Below are positions 45,101 through 58,319 of a stretch of DNA of 64,000 nucleotides, one piece after another. The stretch spans positions 558,001 to 622,000 of the forward strand of contig JANATF010000009.1 in NCBI GenBank assembly GCA_029449245.1, in the 5' to 3' direction. Positions within the stretch are counted from its first letter, which is position 1, and every line of letters starts with the position of its first letter. The stretch comes from Mortierella alpina. Lineage: Eukaryota > Mortierellomycota > Mortierellomycetes > Mortierellales > Mortierellaceae. The position numbers and the translations under genes were made by a program. Below the pieces are notes generated by a model that was not told the origin of the DNA, searched no databases, and saw only the letters and a program-made list of their open reading frames with translations.

Positions 45101-48100
45101 GCGGCGAATTCTTACTGTCACTTTCGCCAGAGTTCTTTGGTCCACTTTTCCAGAGTCTTGACATTATGACAGAGGCCATGGTTTTGACCACCGGCACGCT
45201 CATGAAGAGTCTCTGGAGACGCCTCCATCCTTCGGTTCTGGCGTCACAGGAGCTGGTTCAGGTCGAGGAGGAGTTGTTGAACATTGCCTCGTCGATCGAT
45301 GTCTGGTCGGACGAGTCACTGTTGGACAAGGACGTTTTGGCTAGCGCCCGTGCCATTGGCAGCATGCCAGAGTTCAAGGACACGCTCATCGATGCCATTG
45401 CGACCCTGTACTTTGTCGACCAAAGCCCAGAGAACGGAGCCGTCTTGCTGAAGACTATCAAGCACGTCCCTGCTGTAAGTTTGTCGGCCACACTGGGCTT
45501 TTTGCTCCACGTTTTATGCAAGCGTACACCCCCATGATATGTCACTAATTTTTACTTTACTTCTTGGGTTCAATTAGCATCTGCAAAAGCAAATCGACGG
45601 GGTTCAGAAGAAACTTGAGGGATATCCCAAGACCATGTCTGCTGCCTACCAGACTGCCGAGAACTTTATGTACCCTATCATGGACTTTTCGAGCTCTGTC
45701 ACGGAGATGGCTCTGCTGTCAAAGTTGCAGCAAGCCTTGCCCCAGGGAGTCAAGCTGTCGAAGGAAGTGCTGGACGAAATCAAATCCCTGCACGAGTTCT
45801 CGCTCAAGCGCACCACTCGCTCTCCCACCGACTTTGTCCCCCACAAGCGTCTGATTTGGGTGTTTGATTCGGACGCCAAAGGTAAGCCGACAATTCTGAT
45901 ATTCCAGGCTGGAAGGTGGTCTTCTGCGACGATTTTCTTGTAAGAGGCTGCAGTGCTGATCTGATCATGGAACTGTGTACTTGATTACTCCTAGACATGA
46001 ACGATAACACCCATGCGGTGTTCAACCGTTTGGTGCAGGATGTGCTGCATAACTGGCATGCACGTCTGTGGCACAATGCATTCAAGGATTCCAACTTTGA
46101 TTCCTTTGCTGGAAAGGTGCCCAAGGAGGACGTTCGCGAGCAGACTGCTATCCAGGGACCCGCCAAGCTGTTCCAGAGCGTGGACACGGTTGCGTACTTT
46201 AACTACCTGTAAGCACCCCGTCATTCTTGATTTCAGCAAGATGCCTCTGTTGCTTGCACCCGTCTTCGTTTCTGAATGCGGCGCCTGCGGATTTGTCGTT
46301 ACTAATTCTTATGCTTCTGTTTTTATAGGACCACACTCCCAAAGGCAGCAATCAGCTCCATGGATATCCAATTAGAGCAAACACGCTCGTTGGTCGCCCA
46401 CCAGGCCCGTTCCTCCAAGCGTGTCAATCGCGTCGCTGCGTCCTTGATCAATCTGATCTCATCCATCTGCTTGGTATGCGCTCATTTGGTTGTTCTCGGG
46501 TATGATGATTTAATGTCTACATGCATTTTCTCACCAATGGTTTTTTTTATCACGGCATCTTCTCTACACTACGGTCTGGATATAGCTGTTGGATGTGATT
46601 GTTCAGGTACACGGAACAATCGACTTTTCTGTGCATCGTGAGGCCCTGGATGCCTTGACGACCGCACTGGCCAGTGGAACTCGTCAGAGTGATGCCTTTG
46701 ATGCTGGGCTTTCGACGCTGGGTCAGTTCAAGCAAGTCGATGTGGCCCTCAAGCCGTCGTCTGTGGGGCGCCACCTTTTGCTCTCGGTCTCCCATTTGGT
46801 GCAGGCCATTCGATTGTACCAGATTGTCGGCGACAGTGAATTTCAACTCCAGAACCAACACGGCAAGGCCTGGGTTCATATTGGACTGACGTTCATGGCT
46901 CTCTACGTCCCTGACTACTCAATGGATCCAACTGCCAAGCCTCGACTGATGCTTCACGCCCTCCGAATGAAGCAGGAATCGCTCAAGACTGAGATCAAGG
47001 TTCGCAAGGACATTGAGGGCAACTTTACGGGATCTGAAGAGAATGCCGCCATCGTGGAGAAGGTTCAGGAACTTGCTCGTGTCGAGTACGAGATTGAGCA
47101 TTTTGCGCTGGACGTGGCACTTCGACCTGCAAAGTCGCAGCTCGAGGAACTCTTCAAGCAGGTTTGGCAAATCCAGAAGGCAGCTGTCAATGCCGAGACC
47201 ATCTCGGCACTGCTGGAAAAGGTCGAGTCCGTCAAGGACGGGTCCCAGTTTGATCAGGAGAAGCTGTTCCAGGATGTCACCCATGAGTTCATCCGTCGCA
47301 ATGGACAAAAGTTCCGGGCTTACAGGGACATTCTCCAGCCCCTTGTGGTGGCCATTTACCAAGTCAAGTTTGGTGTCAGGCTGATTGCCTCAGCTTGTGC
47401 TTTGAACGGCGTGCAGGACGGCGACGCTCTCGAGTCCATTGTCACCTGCCTGATCCGTGTCCCCGATTACCATGTGGAGAACGCAGACAGATTCGACTCG
47501 CTTCATGTGGTCACTCAGCCTGCCACGCTCCAGGTGGTCAAGCGCACAGTCTTTGACAAGAACAACGTTTCGCGTCCCTGGTCCTTCTATCTCAAGTACC
47601 TCATCATGGCCCTCCAGCACCAGCGTCGTGAGGTTGCCGCCACTGGACTTTTGGATATGACCTCGATCGACACGCTCGACAATCTCTTTGCTGAGGTCAC
47701 TGATATCTGGACCAAAGGAGAGGAGCATGCCGCCAAGATGGCCATTGAACAAGAGTCGCTGTATAAACAGCGCGTCAACAAGTACGAGGGCATGGACGAT
47801 GACGCCATTGATGAGGCGACATTTAGAGAGATGTTCCCCGACTTTGCGGACGACTTTAAGGCCCCGGACGAGAGTATGACTATCCCGGATGATGAGCCCA
47901 AGGACGCTGCCCCTGCTGTCGAGGAAAAGACGTTTGAGGAGCAAGATGTCACACTCATTGGCAAATTGCACCGGGCTGTCTTTGACGCTGCTGAGCTGAG
48001 CAAGTGCTCCGGTGCGACCATGACCGCCCAAGAACGCCGTGCGCGCATCTGGGCATGGTACAACCGTGCGTCTGAGCTGGCTGATGTGAGCGACTGCTCC

Positions 48101-51100
48101 TTTGGTCACCAGCTGGATGCTGCCTCCCAAGGCGCTCACCTGCTCTCGAGTGCCCTGATGGAGGACTGGTTGTCAGGCAAGGACAACAACTACTGGGCCT
48201 CGGAGCCCACGTACGACTTCTACAAGGATCAAAGAGTTGCGGAGGTCGTCAGGATCGTGCCGATCCTTCAAAAGCTCCGCAACCGCCTCGAGGGTATTCT
48301 CTCGGTCTGGTCGGAGCACGCGATTCTGGAATCACTGATCGAGTTTTGTGACAAGATGCTGGCGTTCCCTATGGACTCGCCTGTGGCCAAGATCCTGGCT
48401 GGAATTGAAGTCCTGCTGCTCAAGACTGAGGACTGGCAGATCAATGCCAGCAGAGAGTACTCGGTCCTGGAGAACCAGGAGGAGCTCAAGACGCTGATCA
48501 TCTCTTGGAGACAGCTTGAGCTGACGTGCTGGCCCAAGTTGCTGGAGATCCAGGACAAGAACCAGGCAGAGGCTGTCTTTTCGTGGTGGTTTCACTTTTA
48601 CGGGTCGATCGCCAAGCCTACACGCGACATGGACCTGGCCTTGGACAACGGTGTTGACGTTGATGTCACGGCTCATGTCAAGGGTCTGTTGGGTGTGCTG
48701 GATCAGTTCCTGCAGGCATCGACTGTTGGAGACTTTTTGCCCCGAATGGATCTGCTGAAGACCTTCCACCGTCATCTTCAGGTCCGCGGCGAGCTCACTC
48801 TTGCAGAACGCCAAAGGCGCCATAAGGATGGACTGTCGGACGTGGTCAAGGACGCAGTGTCCTCCAAGGTGGCCGATGCCATCTGGAACGTGCACCAATA
48901 CTACGTGCAGTTCATTGAGAACGTACAGATGTATGTCACCACTCTTAAGAAGCCCATCGAGAAAGACATGAAGGAGCACGTCAAGATTGCGAGCTGGAAG
49001 GACACCAACATCCATGCTCTGAAGACCAGTGCGCTCAAGACCCATCGCCGATTGAACAAGTTGCTGCGCAAGTACCGCGATGTGCTCCGTAAGCCGCTGA
49101 CGGATATCATTACCACGTATCAGCTGGAGACCCCCGTCGTTCATGCCAACAAGAAGGGTCAGGTCTTTGAGATCATCCAGCCTAATGCCGATGTTTGGAT
49201 CACCCACGTCGCTCTGCAGACAGCGGATGCCCCCACGGCTGCTCGCAAGGTGTATGAGGAATCAATCACACCTAGCACCAGCGAGACTTTGGTTAACCTG
49301 TCGACCACCTTCAACCGCCTCAAGAAAATTGCGTCCAAGAGCATTGTCCTTCCGAGCTCGGACAGCGAACCCCTTGAGGAACTCTGCGGAGACATCATCC
49401 AGCAGATCGAGGACTTCCAGAAGGACACGCCGTCCAAGATGACGGAGGAGAACAAGAGTCAGCTCAAGAATTTGAAGACGATTCGCAAGCGCGCCTTGGT
49501 CGACCTGTTGAAACTCTTGCAGCGCCTCGGATTGAACCGCCATCGCATGGTTCGCCTGGAGGAGGATCTGCTGGGCTATGTGTTCCACTTGCCGCCCACG
49601 GAGATCCAGGATATTGAAGCCCAGGCCAAGCTGGACGACAAGGTCATTCCTGCAGGAAGCCAGGTTGCTCAGCTTTGGAAAAAGTCGGACGATTACTTTT
49701 ACAGGATTGTGGCCCGCATGATGCAACTCCGCCGACTCTCGCAGCAGCCTCCCAAAGACATCACAGTGGTCGAGGCCGAGAAGGGCCGCGGATACACGGA
49801 GCACTTGGTCAACTTGGTGATTGAGCAGCGACAAGAGCTGCAGTCGATGAAGACGTCCATGGACACGATCCGCGGTGTTGCTGCTCAGTTTGAGGGCATC
49901 TTTTCCTTACCTCAGGAGAAGGCTGTCTCGCTGGATGCGAATGGACCACAGATGCTTATCGAGCACAAGGCTGCTTTGGACAAGCTGCTCGATCTGTTTT
50001 CAGATGCGATGCTGGTCTTTGAGGCCGCTGTGCGCCATTCGACGTCTCCTGTCCGTGGTCAAATGTTCACCACTGTCAAGGGTGCGCTGGCACAGACACA
50101 AGTTCTCAAGCAGTCGTTGGACAACGTTGTCAGCCAGTGGTACCTCTACCCGCTCGTGGCCGGAGGAGTCTCCCCCATCCTTGCCAACTCGACGCTGGAA
50201 TCGCTCTCCCAAAGTCTGGATACTGTGCACGAGATTCAGAGGTCTTTGGGCTCGGTTCTGGAGCAGATGCCCGAGACGCATTGTATCCTTGCCCCCCTGG
50301 TGTGCCAGATCTCCGAGTCCTTCCCTCGTCAGTGGTCATTCACCTCCGCCGCCGGACTGGAGCTGTCGCTCCAAGGCAATGAGCAGGTCCGCGATCTTGT
50401 TCAGGAAATCAATGATGAGATCAACGGATGTATTGTCTTTGTTCTTTTGAGGGTCCAGGACATCAGCAAAAAGTCCAAGGCTGTTGCTGCCGCTGCCGCT
50501 GCTGTCCAGAGTGCGATGGAGACCGACGCCAATGGCGTGGAGGACAGCGCAGAGGAAGAAAAGGACGAGTACGGCATGCCCGAAAAGTACATTACCTCGG
50601 AGAATAAGAAGTTTGCGGCTTTGCACCGTGCCCTTCATATGGATTCGATCATCAAGAAGACCCGATCCATCAACGACAAGATCCAGACCCTTGTCCGTCA
50701 CCAAGCCCAGTACACACCTCTGCCCCAACAGCGTGCGGCTGCCGAAGCCTTGGTGACGATGCGCCTTCAGGAGCTCTACCCGTTCATCCAGCAATACCTT
50801 TTCCTGGCCCAACATCACCTGTTCCACTTTGTCCAGTACCACAAGACAATCAACAAGCTGACATACGTGCTCTGCAACACATTCTCGATCCTCTTCAGCA
50901 AGGGCTTCTGCATTCCAGAGATGGAGCAGGAGATGAAGGAGGGAGAGGAGCAGAACAACGTCGCCGGTACTGGTATTGGTGATGGTGAGGGCGGAAAGGA
51001 TGTCAGTGACGAGATCGAGGACGAAGAACAGGTCCTGGGTACTCAGAACGACAAGAAGCAGGACGAGGATGACAAGAAGGAGACGGAGGAAGAAGACAAA

Positions 51101-53809
51101 GGCATTGAGATGGAGAATGACTTTGAAGGCAACATGGAGGATGTCGAACCGACCTCGGATCAAGACGATGATGATGAAGACGAGGACGACGAGGACAAGG
51201 AAGATCCTGATGAGGCCATTGGCGACGTTGACGATGATAACCCCGAGGCGATCGATGAAAAGATGTGGGGTGATGACGAAGCCGAGGATGCTCGCGATAA
51301 CGACAAGATGATCGATGAAGACAAGTCGACCGAGCAGAACGAGCAGGAGAGTGACATGGTGGCCAAGGATGAAGAAGACTCTGGCAAGCAGGACGACAAG
51401 AAGAAGAACAAGAAGGAGGAGAAGAAGGACCAGGGCAAGGATGATCAGGCCGACGCTCAGGAAGGCGGCGATGAAGAGAAGAATGATCAACAGGCCGAAG
51501 AGGATGACGAAGCCGAGGAAGAAGAGTTTGAAGACCACAACGACGAAGAGTCTGCGGAACACAAACCGGACGACCAGCAACAGGTCGAGATTCCTGAAGC
51601 CGAGACCCTGGACCTGCCTGACGATCTGAACCTTGACGGGGATGAGAAAGAGGGCGATGATGGTCAGGACGATGAAGGTCCCGACGAGGAGCCGTTCCAG
51701 GATCAAATGGACACGGAGGAGCAGCACTCCAAGGACAAGAAAGAAGACGGTGGTGAAGACGATGAGGAAGATGAAGACGAGAAAGAAGGCGAGGGGCAGG
51801 AGACTGCCTCTGGCGAGAAGGCAGAAGATGAGGAGATGGATGGTCCTGAAGATGAGGACACGGAGATGGCGGAGCCTCCCGTGACGGGTGATGAGGAGAA
51901 AGAAGGCGAGGAGAAGGAAGAGGAGGAGGACGATGAAGAGTCCAGGGATGATTCTCGTCAGCGACCCAACGAAGAGGCGCGGGCCAAGATGGACGAGAAC
52001 AAGGAGGAGGAGGATGAAGAGAAGGAAGAGGACGAAGACGACATCAAGGCCTCGGAGCAGGAGGAACAACCCGACCAGGATGCAGAGGCCAAGCAGGAGT
52101 TTGGTGTCGAAGGCGAGCAAGGCAAGGCCAACTCGAGCGAGAATCCAAAGGCAGAGGATGACAGCCAGCGTTCCATGGAGACTGCGCCCACATCCTCCAA
52201 GTCTGATCCGACCATGGAGGACCAGCAGGACCAGCAAAACAGACCCCAGGACCGTGGCGATGATTCCCAGAAGGAGAGTCGCCCCTCGAACGAGGAGGAC
52301 AAGGACAAGCCCAAGAAGCGCGAGACCAACCCTCACCGATCACTGGCTGAAGCCCTCAAGAACTGGAAGCAGAAACTGCAGGATTTGACGGATCCTGAGG
52401 AGGAGGAGGAGACTGCAGAGGAAGAAAAAGAGCAGACCAAGGATGAAGACGTCAAAGAAGGTGATGAGATGGAGGTGGATGAGAACCAGGCATTCGAGTA
52501 CCTGCAGAACGATGATGAGGCTCATGATATGGAGACGATGGGCAACGCCAACGAACAGCAGATGCAGGACCGCAACAAGGATCTGGCAGCCATTGACGAA
52601 GAGCAGCTCAAGGATGATCAGAAGGAGGAGCAGGTCGCCGACATGGACGTTGATCCTCAGGATGAGGATGTGGACATGGACCAAGGCTCAGAGGACCAAA
52701 AGCCTCAAGTGGATGAGGATGCCATGGAGCAGACCAAGCCCGAGAACGCAGCGGGCGCTTTCTTTTCGCAGAGGATGGACAAGCGCAAGAAGGACGAAGA
52801 CGAGGATGAGAGCGAGGAGCGTGACCTGAAGGAGGATGCGGCTCCGGCTGGGGATGCTCATGAGCCTCTCAAACCTGAGGAGGTCGAGGCGCTGCGACAG
52901 CAACTGGAGGTGTCACTAGGCGACTGGCGATCAACGGGACGGGATCCCAAAGAGGCGCAGGCGCTGTGGCAAAAGTATGACAACCTGACGCAGGATCTGG
53001 CGCTGGGACTTTGCGAGCAGCTGCGATTGATTCTGGAGCCGACGCAGGCGACGAAGCTGAAGGGCGACTACCGGACGGGCAAGCGACTCAACATGAAGAA
53101 GATCATCCCATACATTGCGTCGCAGTTCAAGAAGGACAAGATCTGGCTGCGTCGGACCAAGCCGTCGAAGCGACAGTACCAGGTGATGATTGCGATTGAC
53201 GACTCGACGTCCATGTCCGAGTCGCACTCTGTGCAGCTGGCGTACGAGTCCCTGGCGCTGATTTCGAAGGCGCTGTCGCAGCTGGAGGTGGGTGAGCTCG
53301 GTATCATGAGCTTTGGTGAGCGGGTGGATCTGTTGCATCCGTTTGACCAGCCGTTCACGGGCGATGCTGGAGCGAAGGTGCTGCAGCGGTTTGGGTTTGA
53401 CCAGCACAAGACCAAGGTCAAGGAGATGATGGAGGCGTCGATTGCGCTTCTGCAGCACGCCAAAATGAACCAGTCTGGGCCGCGATCGCAGGAGCTGTGG
53501 CAGTTGCAGATCATTATCTCGGACGGCATCTGCGAGAGCCACGAGACGCTGAAGGCGCTGGTGCGGCAGGCGGCGGAGCAGCAGATCATGCTGATCTTTA
53601 TCATCCTGGACAACAAGCCCGAGAAGGAGTCGATCATGAAGATGACGACGGCCAAGTTCACGAGTGTGAACGGGATGCCGAAACTGGCGCTGAACCCGTA
53701 CCTGGAGACGTTCCCGTTCGACTACTACGTGGTGCTGCAGAACATCAACAGCCTGCCCGAGACGCTTGCGGATGCGCTGCGCCAGTACTTTAGTTTTGTT
53801 GCCTCGTAA
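36149..53809 (+). CDS. MDN1: Midasin, giant AAA+ ATPase of ribosome assembly
   Basis: Eleven exons (36149-36561, 36665-36752, 36849-37123, 37221-37555, 37675-44435, 44545-44886, 44989-45474, 45578-45881, 45995-46208, 46329-46473, 46586-53809) join in phase to give 5,528 residues, against 4,910 in yeast Rea1 and 5,596 in human. Midasin is a dynein-related nuclear ATPase that strips assembly factors such as Rsa4 and Ytm1 from pre-60S particles. Six AAA modules have Walker A motifs at about residues 348 (GVTGAGKT), 700 (GETGTGKT), 1127 (GPTSSGKT), 1417 (GETGCGKT), 1820 (GSPGVGKT) and 2133 (GPSSSGKT). Walker B is intact in modules 2-5 (LLDEINLA, VLDELNLA, LLDEISLA, LLDEINLA), and is LIEDIDLA in 1 and LIDNANLS in 6. 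A long linker follows, then a Glu/Asp-rich region (about 4570-5216) and a C-terminal VWA/MIDAS domain (AIDDSTSMSES) that grips substrates. Confidence 0.97.
50930..52870 (+). other. Acidic D/E-rich segment of midasin
   Basis: About 640 residues dominated by Glu, Asp, Lys and Gln, the hallmark flexible segment that tethers the MIDAS domain to the AAA ring. The complementary strand is open for 666 codons as a Leu/Val-rich frame, which is a composition artefact. Confidence 0.9.
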
Positions 53810-53843
53810 ACGCGCGCGAGACGCGCGAGGAGGAAAGAGGAAA

Positions 53844-53849
53844 AATAAA
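53844..53849 (+). terminator. AATAAA polyadenylation signal of midasin
   Basis: AATAAA lies 35 bp after the midasin TAA codon in an A-rich context, before the 334-bp gap to the next gene. Confidence 0.55.
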
Positions 53850-54143
53850 TTAGGAAATTCTCCAAAAGACGATCGTCGTGTTTCACCCGTTGGCTGACGC
53901 AGTGTATTCTTTGTCTTTGTCTTGGGCTCTGCATTGTTCTCCTACTTGATTCCCTCCTTCTCCTCCCGCTCTCATTCATCGCGCCCACTTACTCATTCGC
54001 TCTCGCTCCTTCCCGTCCGCATCGGCGTCCTCGTTCGTGACAACATCGCCATCTCGCCGTCCGGGCAACGCGGCATCTCGACACCGTGGCATTCGTGACA
54101 GGACAGGATCGTCAGGACACAACTGAAGAATATACAGTGCGCC

Positions 54144-57100
54144 ATGCTGCCATGGCGTCCGCTCGGGATGCTCGCCTTTGGCATGTCTGCCATCTTTGTC
54201 TTCATCCGGCTGCACGGTGACGGGTACGACCTTCCAAGAGAGCTCTTTCGCTCTCAGGACGAGCTTAACATGCACTCCTCTCCGCCCACAAAGTCCTTTA
54301 TGGAGGTCTCGAGAGTCGTTCTGGACGACTACAGGGATTATTATGGTGATGACTCTGACGACGACGGCTTCAATACTGAGGAGAGCAATGTTCGTCCTCG
54401 TCATGGTCAGGGTCAGGGTCATGGCCAAGAACAAGGGCACAAGTTCGTGGCTGGGTGGAACAGGCAGTGGCACTTGGGCAAGGACAGGACTAACAACAAC
54501 AGCAAGGACAGTGCTGCACAAGTAGCTGCGACAGATCAGGCAGCAGCAGACGGGCAGGATGACAAGCAGAGATTAGGACAGCATCTGCTGAAGGAGTATC
54601 AAGACGGCAAGGAGTGGATATGGCTGACCAATGTCTATCACGACGACGGAGACTGTGGACCAGGCAAGTGACAAAACATCCAATGAACTTTCAAAGAACG
54701 GGAGTGATCTCAACTAGAGTAACACAGCACCAAATGTTCGACTCCGCCGATATACTCACACTTTTTATGACTTTCTTCCTCTGCCTGTCTCTTGCGCTTT
54801 AGGTTTCTTGCGACAGTACAGGAGACCACTGGACCAAGCGCTGGCGAACAACAATGCAACTCGTAAGATAACATCAGTGCCGTGCGATGGAATACTGCAC
54901 TGAGGCAGAGATGAGGCAGAGATATAACGGCATCACCTCCACAAACTTATTCTGTCTTCAATGACTCTTTCTCAAACAACCCTCTGCAGACTGGGAGCTA
55001 ATGTACACGCACAGGTTTCCAGGACCCATCACTCACACCTCGCTCTCAAAGCGCGTCCTCCCTCGTAAGGTCCGCAACGGACGTGTTACAGAGACGGCTG
55101 AGAGCTCTTCATCCCGGATATCGACTCGGCTCGCAGTTCTGTACAAGGTTGTACAGGGCGAGCATATTGCATACTATAGTCGAATTTATCATTTCGGCGT
55201 CTTTCACAGCCACCAGGAACTTGGAGGTATCGAAAAACTGCCATCTGCTGTTTTCTTTTGAAAAAAAAGGCTCAACGCGCACGGCCATTCTGACGTTTAT
55301 TTATATATTATTCCGAGAAAATTTAGAATGCAGCTTGATTTCCAAAGATACCTGCCATGCAAAGGACGCCTTTGTCAGCTTTGATTATGTCTTGCCAGGA
55401 TCAACGCCCATCAAGGACTTCAGTCTGGATCACGATACGATCCTCTACTCTAGGTGAGGGCTCTATCAACAAAATGTTGCAACTGCTCAAGCGAGCTTTT
55501 GGGTTACTAATGGGTTGGCTTTGTTTTCATTTGTGCCCTAGACTGAGCGACGACGCTCACTTTCGGTCGTTGAAGCTGCCGCGCTTAAAAGTTGGATCGA
55601 CTTCGTTTGAGCGTCCGTTCGCTCTCGCGTATGGTGTGCCAGGACCAAGGATAGGTACGCAAGTTCTGAGGCTTTTTTTTTTTGACCCAGCGTTTCTTTT
55701 TGCGAGAGAGCCAGCTGTAGGACCGCACGCAATAGTTTGACAAGCAAATCCTTCTCGTCTGTTGGCTCTATAGGGGAGTGCGATGAAAAGAGAAATGTTC
55801 CTTATCGAATGAGTTACCTCACCAGCGTACCGTCTGGATCTGACAGGTAAGAAATGTTTTTTCCCCTTTCAAAAATATCTTCAAAGCATATCTATCGGGA
55901 ACCGGGTTTGTATGCATGGCGGAAGGGAGTGAGAGTGAGGGTGAGAGATCACCGTTGACGAGGGACATACAGAGGAAACGTTTTCGCAGAGGACAATAAA
56001 AAAAAATAGAAGCACAAGGCCACACTGATTGACACTATTCATATATATCCAAACGATGACTCTTTCGTCGCCTCTCTCTATCCTTCTCACTGTCTCTTTT
56101 TCTCTCCCTTTTGGACATGCAGCAACTTGCAGGTCATGATGGGCCAAGTGCGGGAAACCCGGGCTGTCTGGAGCTATCAGCTGGCCACTGCGTGCGAGAC
56201 AGATACAGACATTATGACAGGGAATAAGCGTTGGAAGAGGAAAGTAGAAAAGGTAAGGCAACTGAGGTTCTGAAGCCCCAGTGTTCTTTTTGGCATCGAC
56301 GGGGATCTCGTGTGTCTGTTGCTCACATTCGCTATGACTTTTTTTTTCTGATTCATGTAGAATATAGTTCATCAGTCCCCAACGCAGGAGACCAATTTGA
56401 TCGATGACGAACACCAGCAGTACGGTGTCCCCGTCCAGAAACCCTTCTTCGGTAACGGGACAATTTGCATGCAAAAAGGAAAAGAAAAGAACGTAAGCGA
56501 GGCACCCTGACTTAAACCCCATTTCAATCTCGCTTTGGGTTAGTGAAATCGACGGATGGATCATCTATCAGTGTCCCTGTCAAGAACAAGATTTACAGTT
56601 TTGAGGCCATTAGGGTCCCACGCCCAATGATTATCGTCAGTGGCGAGGAGGATGCAGAGGATGAGCAGGAAGGCCATCCCCATCGGCATCTTCAGTCGCC
56701 AGGGTCTTGGGATCGTCTCCTTGTCCAGGACAGCCACAGGGCATCAGAGACGCTGCCCGTGTCGAGTTGGAAGCATGAGTGGAAGCAAGAGAGTATTATC
56801 TCAATAGGATCTGAAGAGTCGGTGGATACGGATTTCGGTGTGATCAATGACGCGACGGATATCATGGTTCTAAAGACTACGGTACGCAAAATGGACGTTC
56901 CTTACTTTTTTCTTATTTTGAAGAGAGAAAGCGGAAGAAAAACGAAAGCAGGGACAATGTTTCTAATGAAAACTTTGATGCATTAGCGACATGAGATTCT
57001 TATCCTGAAACGAGCTGTCCAGACTATGGAGGATGGTCAGCGCATAGTTTCTTCCTGGGAGCTGTCGATGGCCATGGAAACCGGCGGGATCGTCACTGTA

Positions 57101-57820
57101 AGGAGTTTTTTGCCCACTCACCTTACGCGAAGAAAAACCACGAGCCCATTCATCGCATGTCGACTTGATCTCTGATGTCCAGGTTGAGGACTTTTAGAAC
57201 TCCGTTACCCTTCTCTTATGCTTTCTCTCTCTCTCTCTCTCTCTCTCAGGGTGTACTGACTATGGAGATAATTAGTGTGCCCGTGCTTCCACCCAGAGGT
57301 TCTGAGGGCGATACAGCGCACCCAGCGGCGATGGAGGATCATCCATTGAGCCATAAGGATCTAGAAGAAGACGAATCCCAGGCGTCACCTTCAGGCACAT
57401 CTGCACCTTTATCGCCCACGACCCGAAACATCTTGTGTAAAATAGCGCGTTCCTTGATGGCGGCTCGACGAGTGATTGAAGGACTTGGGAGAACGCCTTG
57501 GAAATCATTTCTCACTAGAGTTTTCCTATTTCATTTTTTCTTTTTTCTTTTAGTGATCGTTTATGGTAGTGGAATTATTCGCGGATTTGATATGGACCAC
57601 CCTCAAGAGTCTTCGTCGTTCGAGGAGTTTTTGAAGGAGAAATTCGCAGTGGTAATAGGTAAGAAACAACTCAACGCACGACTAGCGGAGAAGCGCTGGA
57701 AAATTGGTTGATTGGGCTAGATCTCACGAGAAAAAAATGAGTCCATTAACGATGCCTCGATTGGTTGAATTAGGCATGCTGGCTGTGGTTGTTGCGTTTG
57801 TTATCAATGAAGCCCGTTAG
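54144..57820 (+). CDS. Unrecognised membrane protein, 12 exons
   Basis: Exons 54144-54663, 54803-54862, 54990-55226, 55327-55453, 55542-55654, 55774-55846, 56123-56252, 56361-56451, 56544-56881, 56987-57097, 57250-57658 and 57774-57820 keep phase throughout and give 751 residues. The N-terminus has a membrane segment (LGMLAFGMSAIFVFIRL). A large, probably lumenal or extracellular domain follows, with a charged Asp/Gln-rich start and alternating beta-like stretches (WELMYTHRFPGPITH, ERPFALAYGVPGPRIGECD, TRAVWSYQLATACE). Two C-terminal hydrophobic helices close it (FLFHFFFFLLVIVYGSGIIRG and FAVVIGMLAVVVAFVIN). The topology is loosely reminiscent of TMEM43-type proteins, but no diagnostic motif was confirmed, so function is left open. 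Intron 1 uses a GC donor. The gene is tail-to-tail with the C2H2 gene. Confidence 0.7.
54664..54802 (+). other. GC-AG intron
   Basis: The donor is CAG|GCAAGT and the acceptor CTTTAG. This choice keeps phase 1 into exons 2 and 3 (PGFLRQYRRPL... then HWELMYTH), whereas the nearby GTGACA donor leads to a stop within exon 2. Confidence 0.7.
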
Positions 57821-58319
57821 AGAAAAGTGGGCGCGCAGAGTCGCTCGCCAAACCCCTTCGAAAGCATCAGATTCATAAGTATTTTTTTTTTATTTTTATC
57901 TTCTCTTGGAGAGCTTTCTGAACAAGAGGAGAGGACGTAGAATACAGATACCAGAAAAGACAGTAGCAAATGATAAGCAAAGAGATAGAAGAGGGAGAGA
58001 AAGAGAGAGAGAGAGAGCTATACAGAGAATATACAGACTATGTACGTTGTTCGGTCATGTAGGAGGGTTCTCATCTTCAAAACCGAACAAGGGAGGGATT
58101 GTAAAAAGCAAAGAAACAGAGTTCTTTCTTTTCGATACGATCCTAATGGAGAGGAGATTCCTTTTTTTTTTAGGTTCCCGGTGAATATCCAGCACGAAAA
58201 GAGTTGAAGGAGGGAGGGGAGGTGAAGGGCTACATACAAGAGCTGGAGAAAAAAACGCGCGAGGAACAATTTCTGATGGTGGAGGGGTATACAATACAGA
58301 AGCACATCTACCACCCCTC
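57821..58319. other. Convergent intergenic region with GA repeats
   Basis: 499 bp between two converging stop codons. It is strongly purine-rich on the plus strand, with a GAGAGAGA run at about 57985-58017 and A/T runs. No gene is seen; it probably holds the two 3' UTRs. Confidence 0.5.

Noticed and set aside
50336-52336. 666-codon open frame on the minus strand, rich in Leu and Val
   Set aside because: It is the complement of the Glu/Asp-rich segment of midasin; GAG/GAA/GAT codons read backwards as Leu, Phe and Ile codons without stops.
57225-57249. CT microsatellite just before an exon
   Set aside because: It serves as the polypyrimidine tract of the intron ending at 57249, so it needs no separate explanation.
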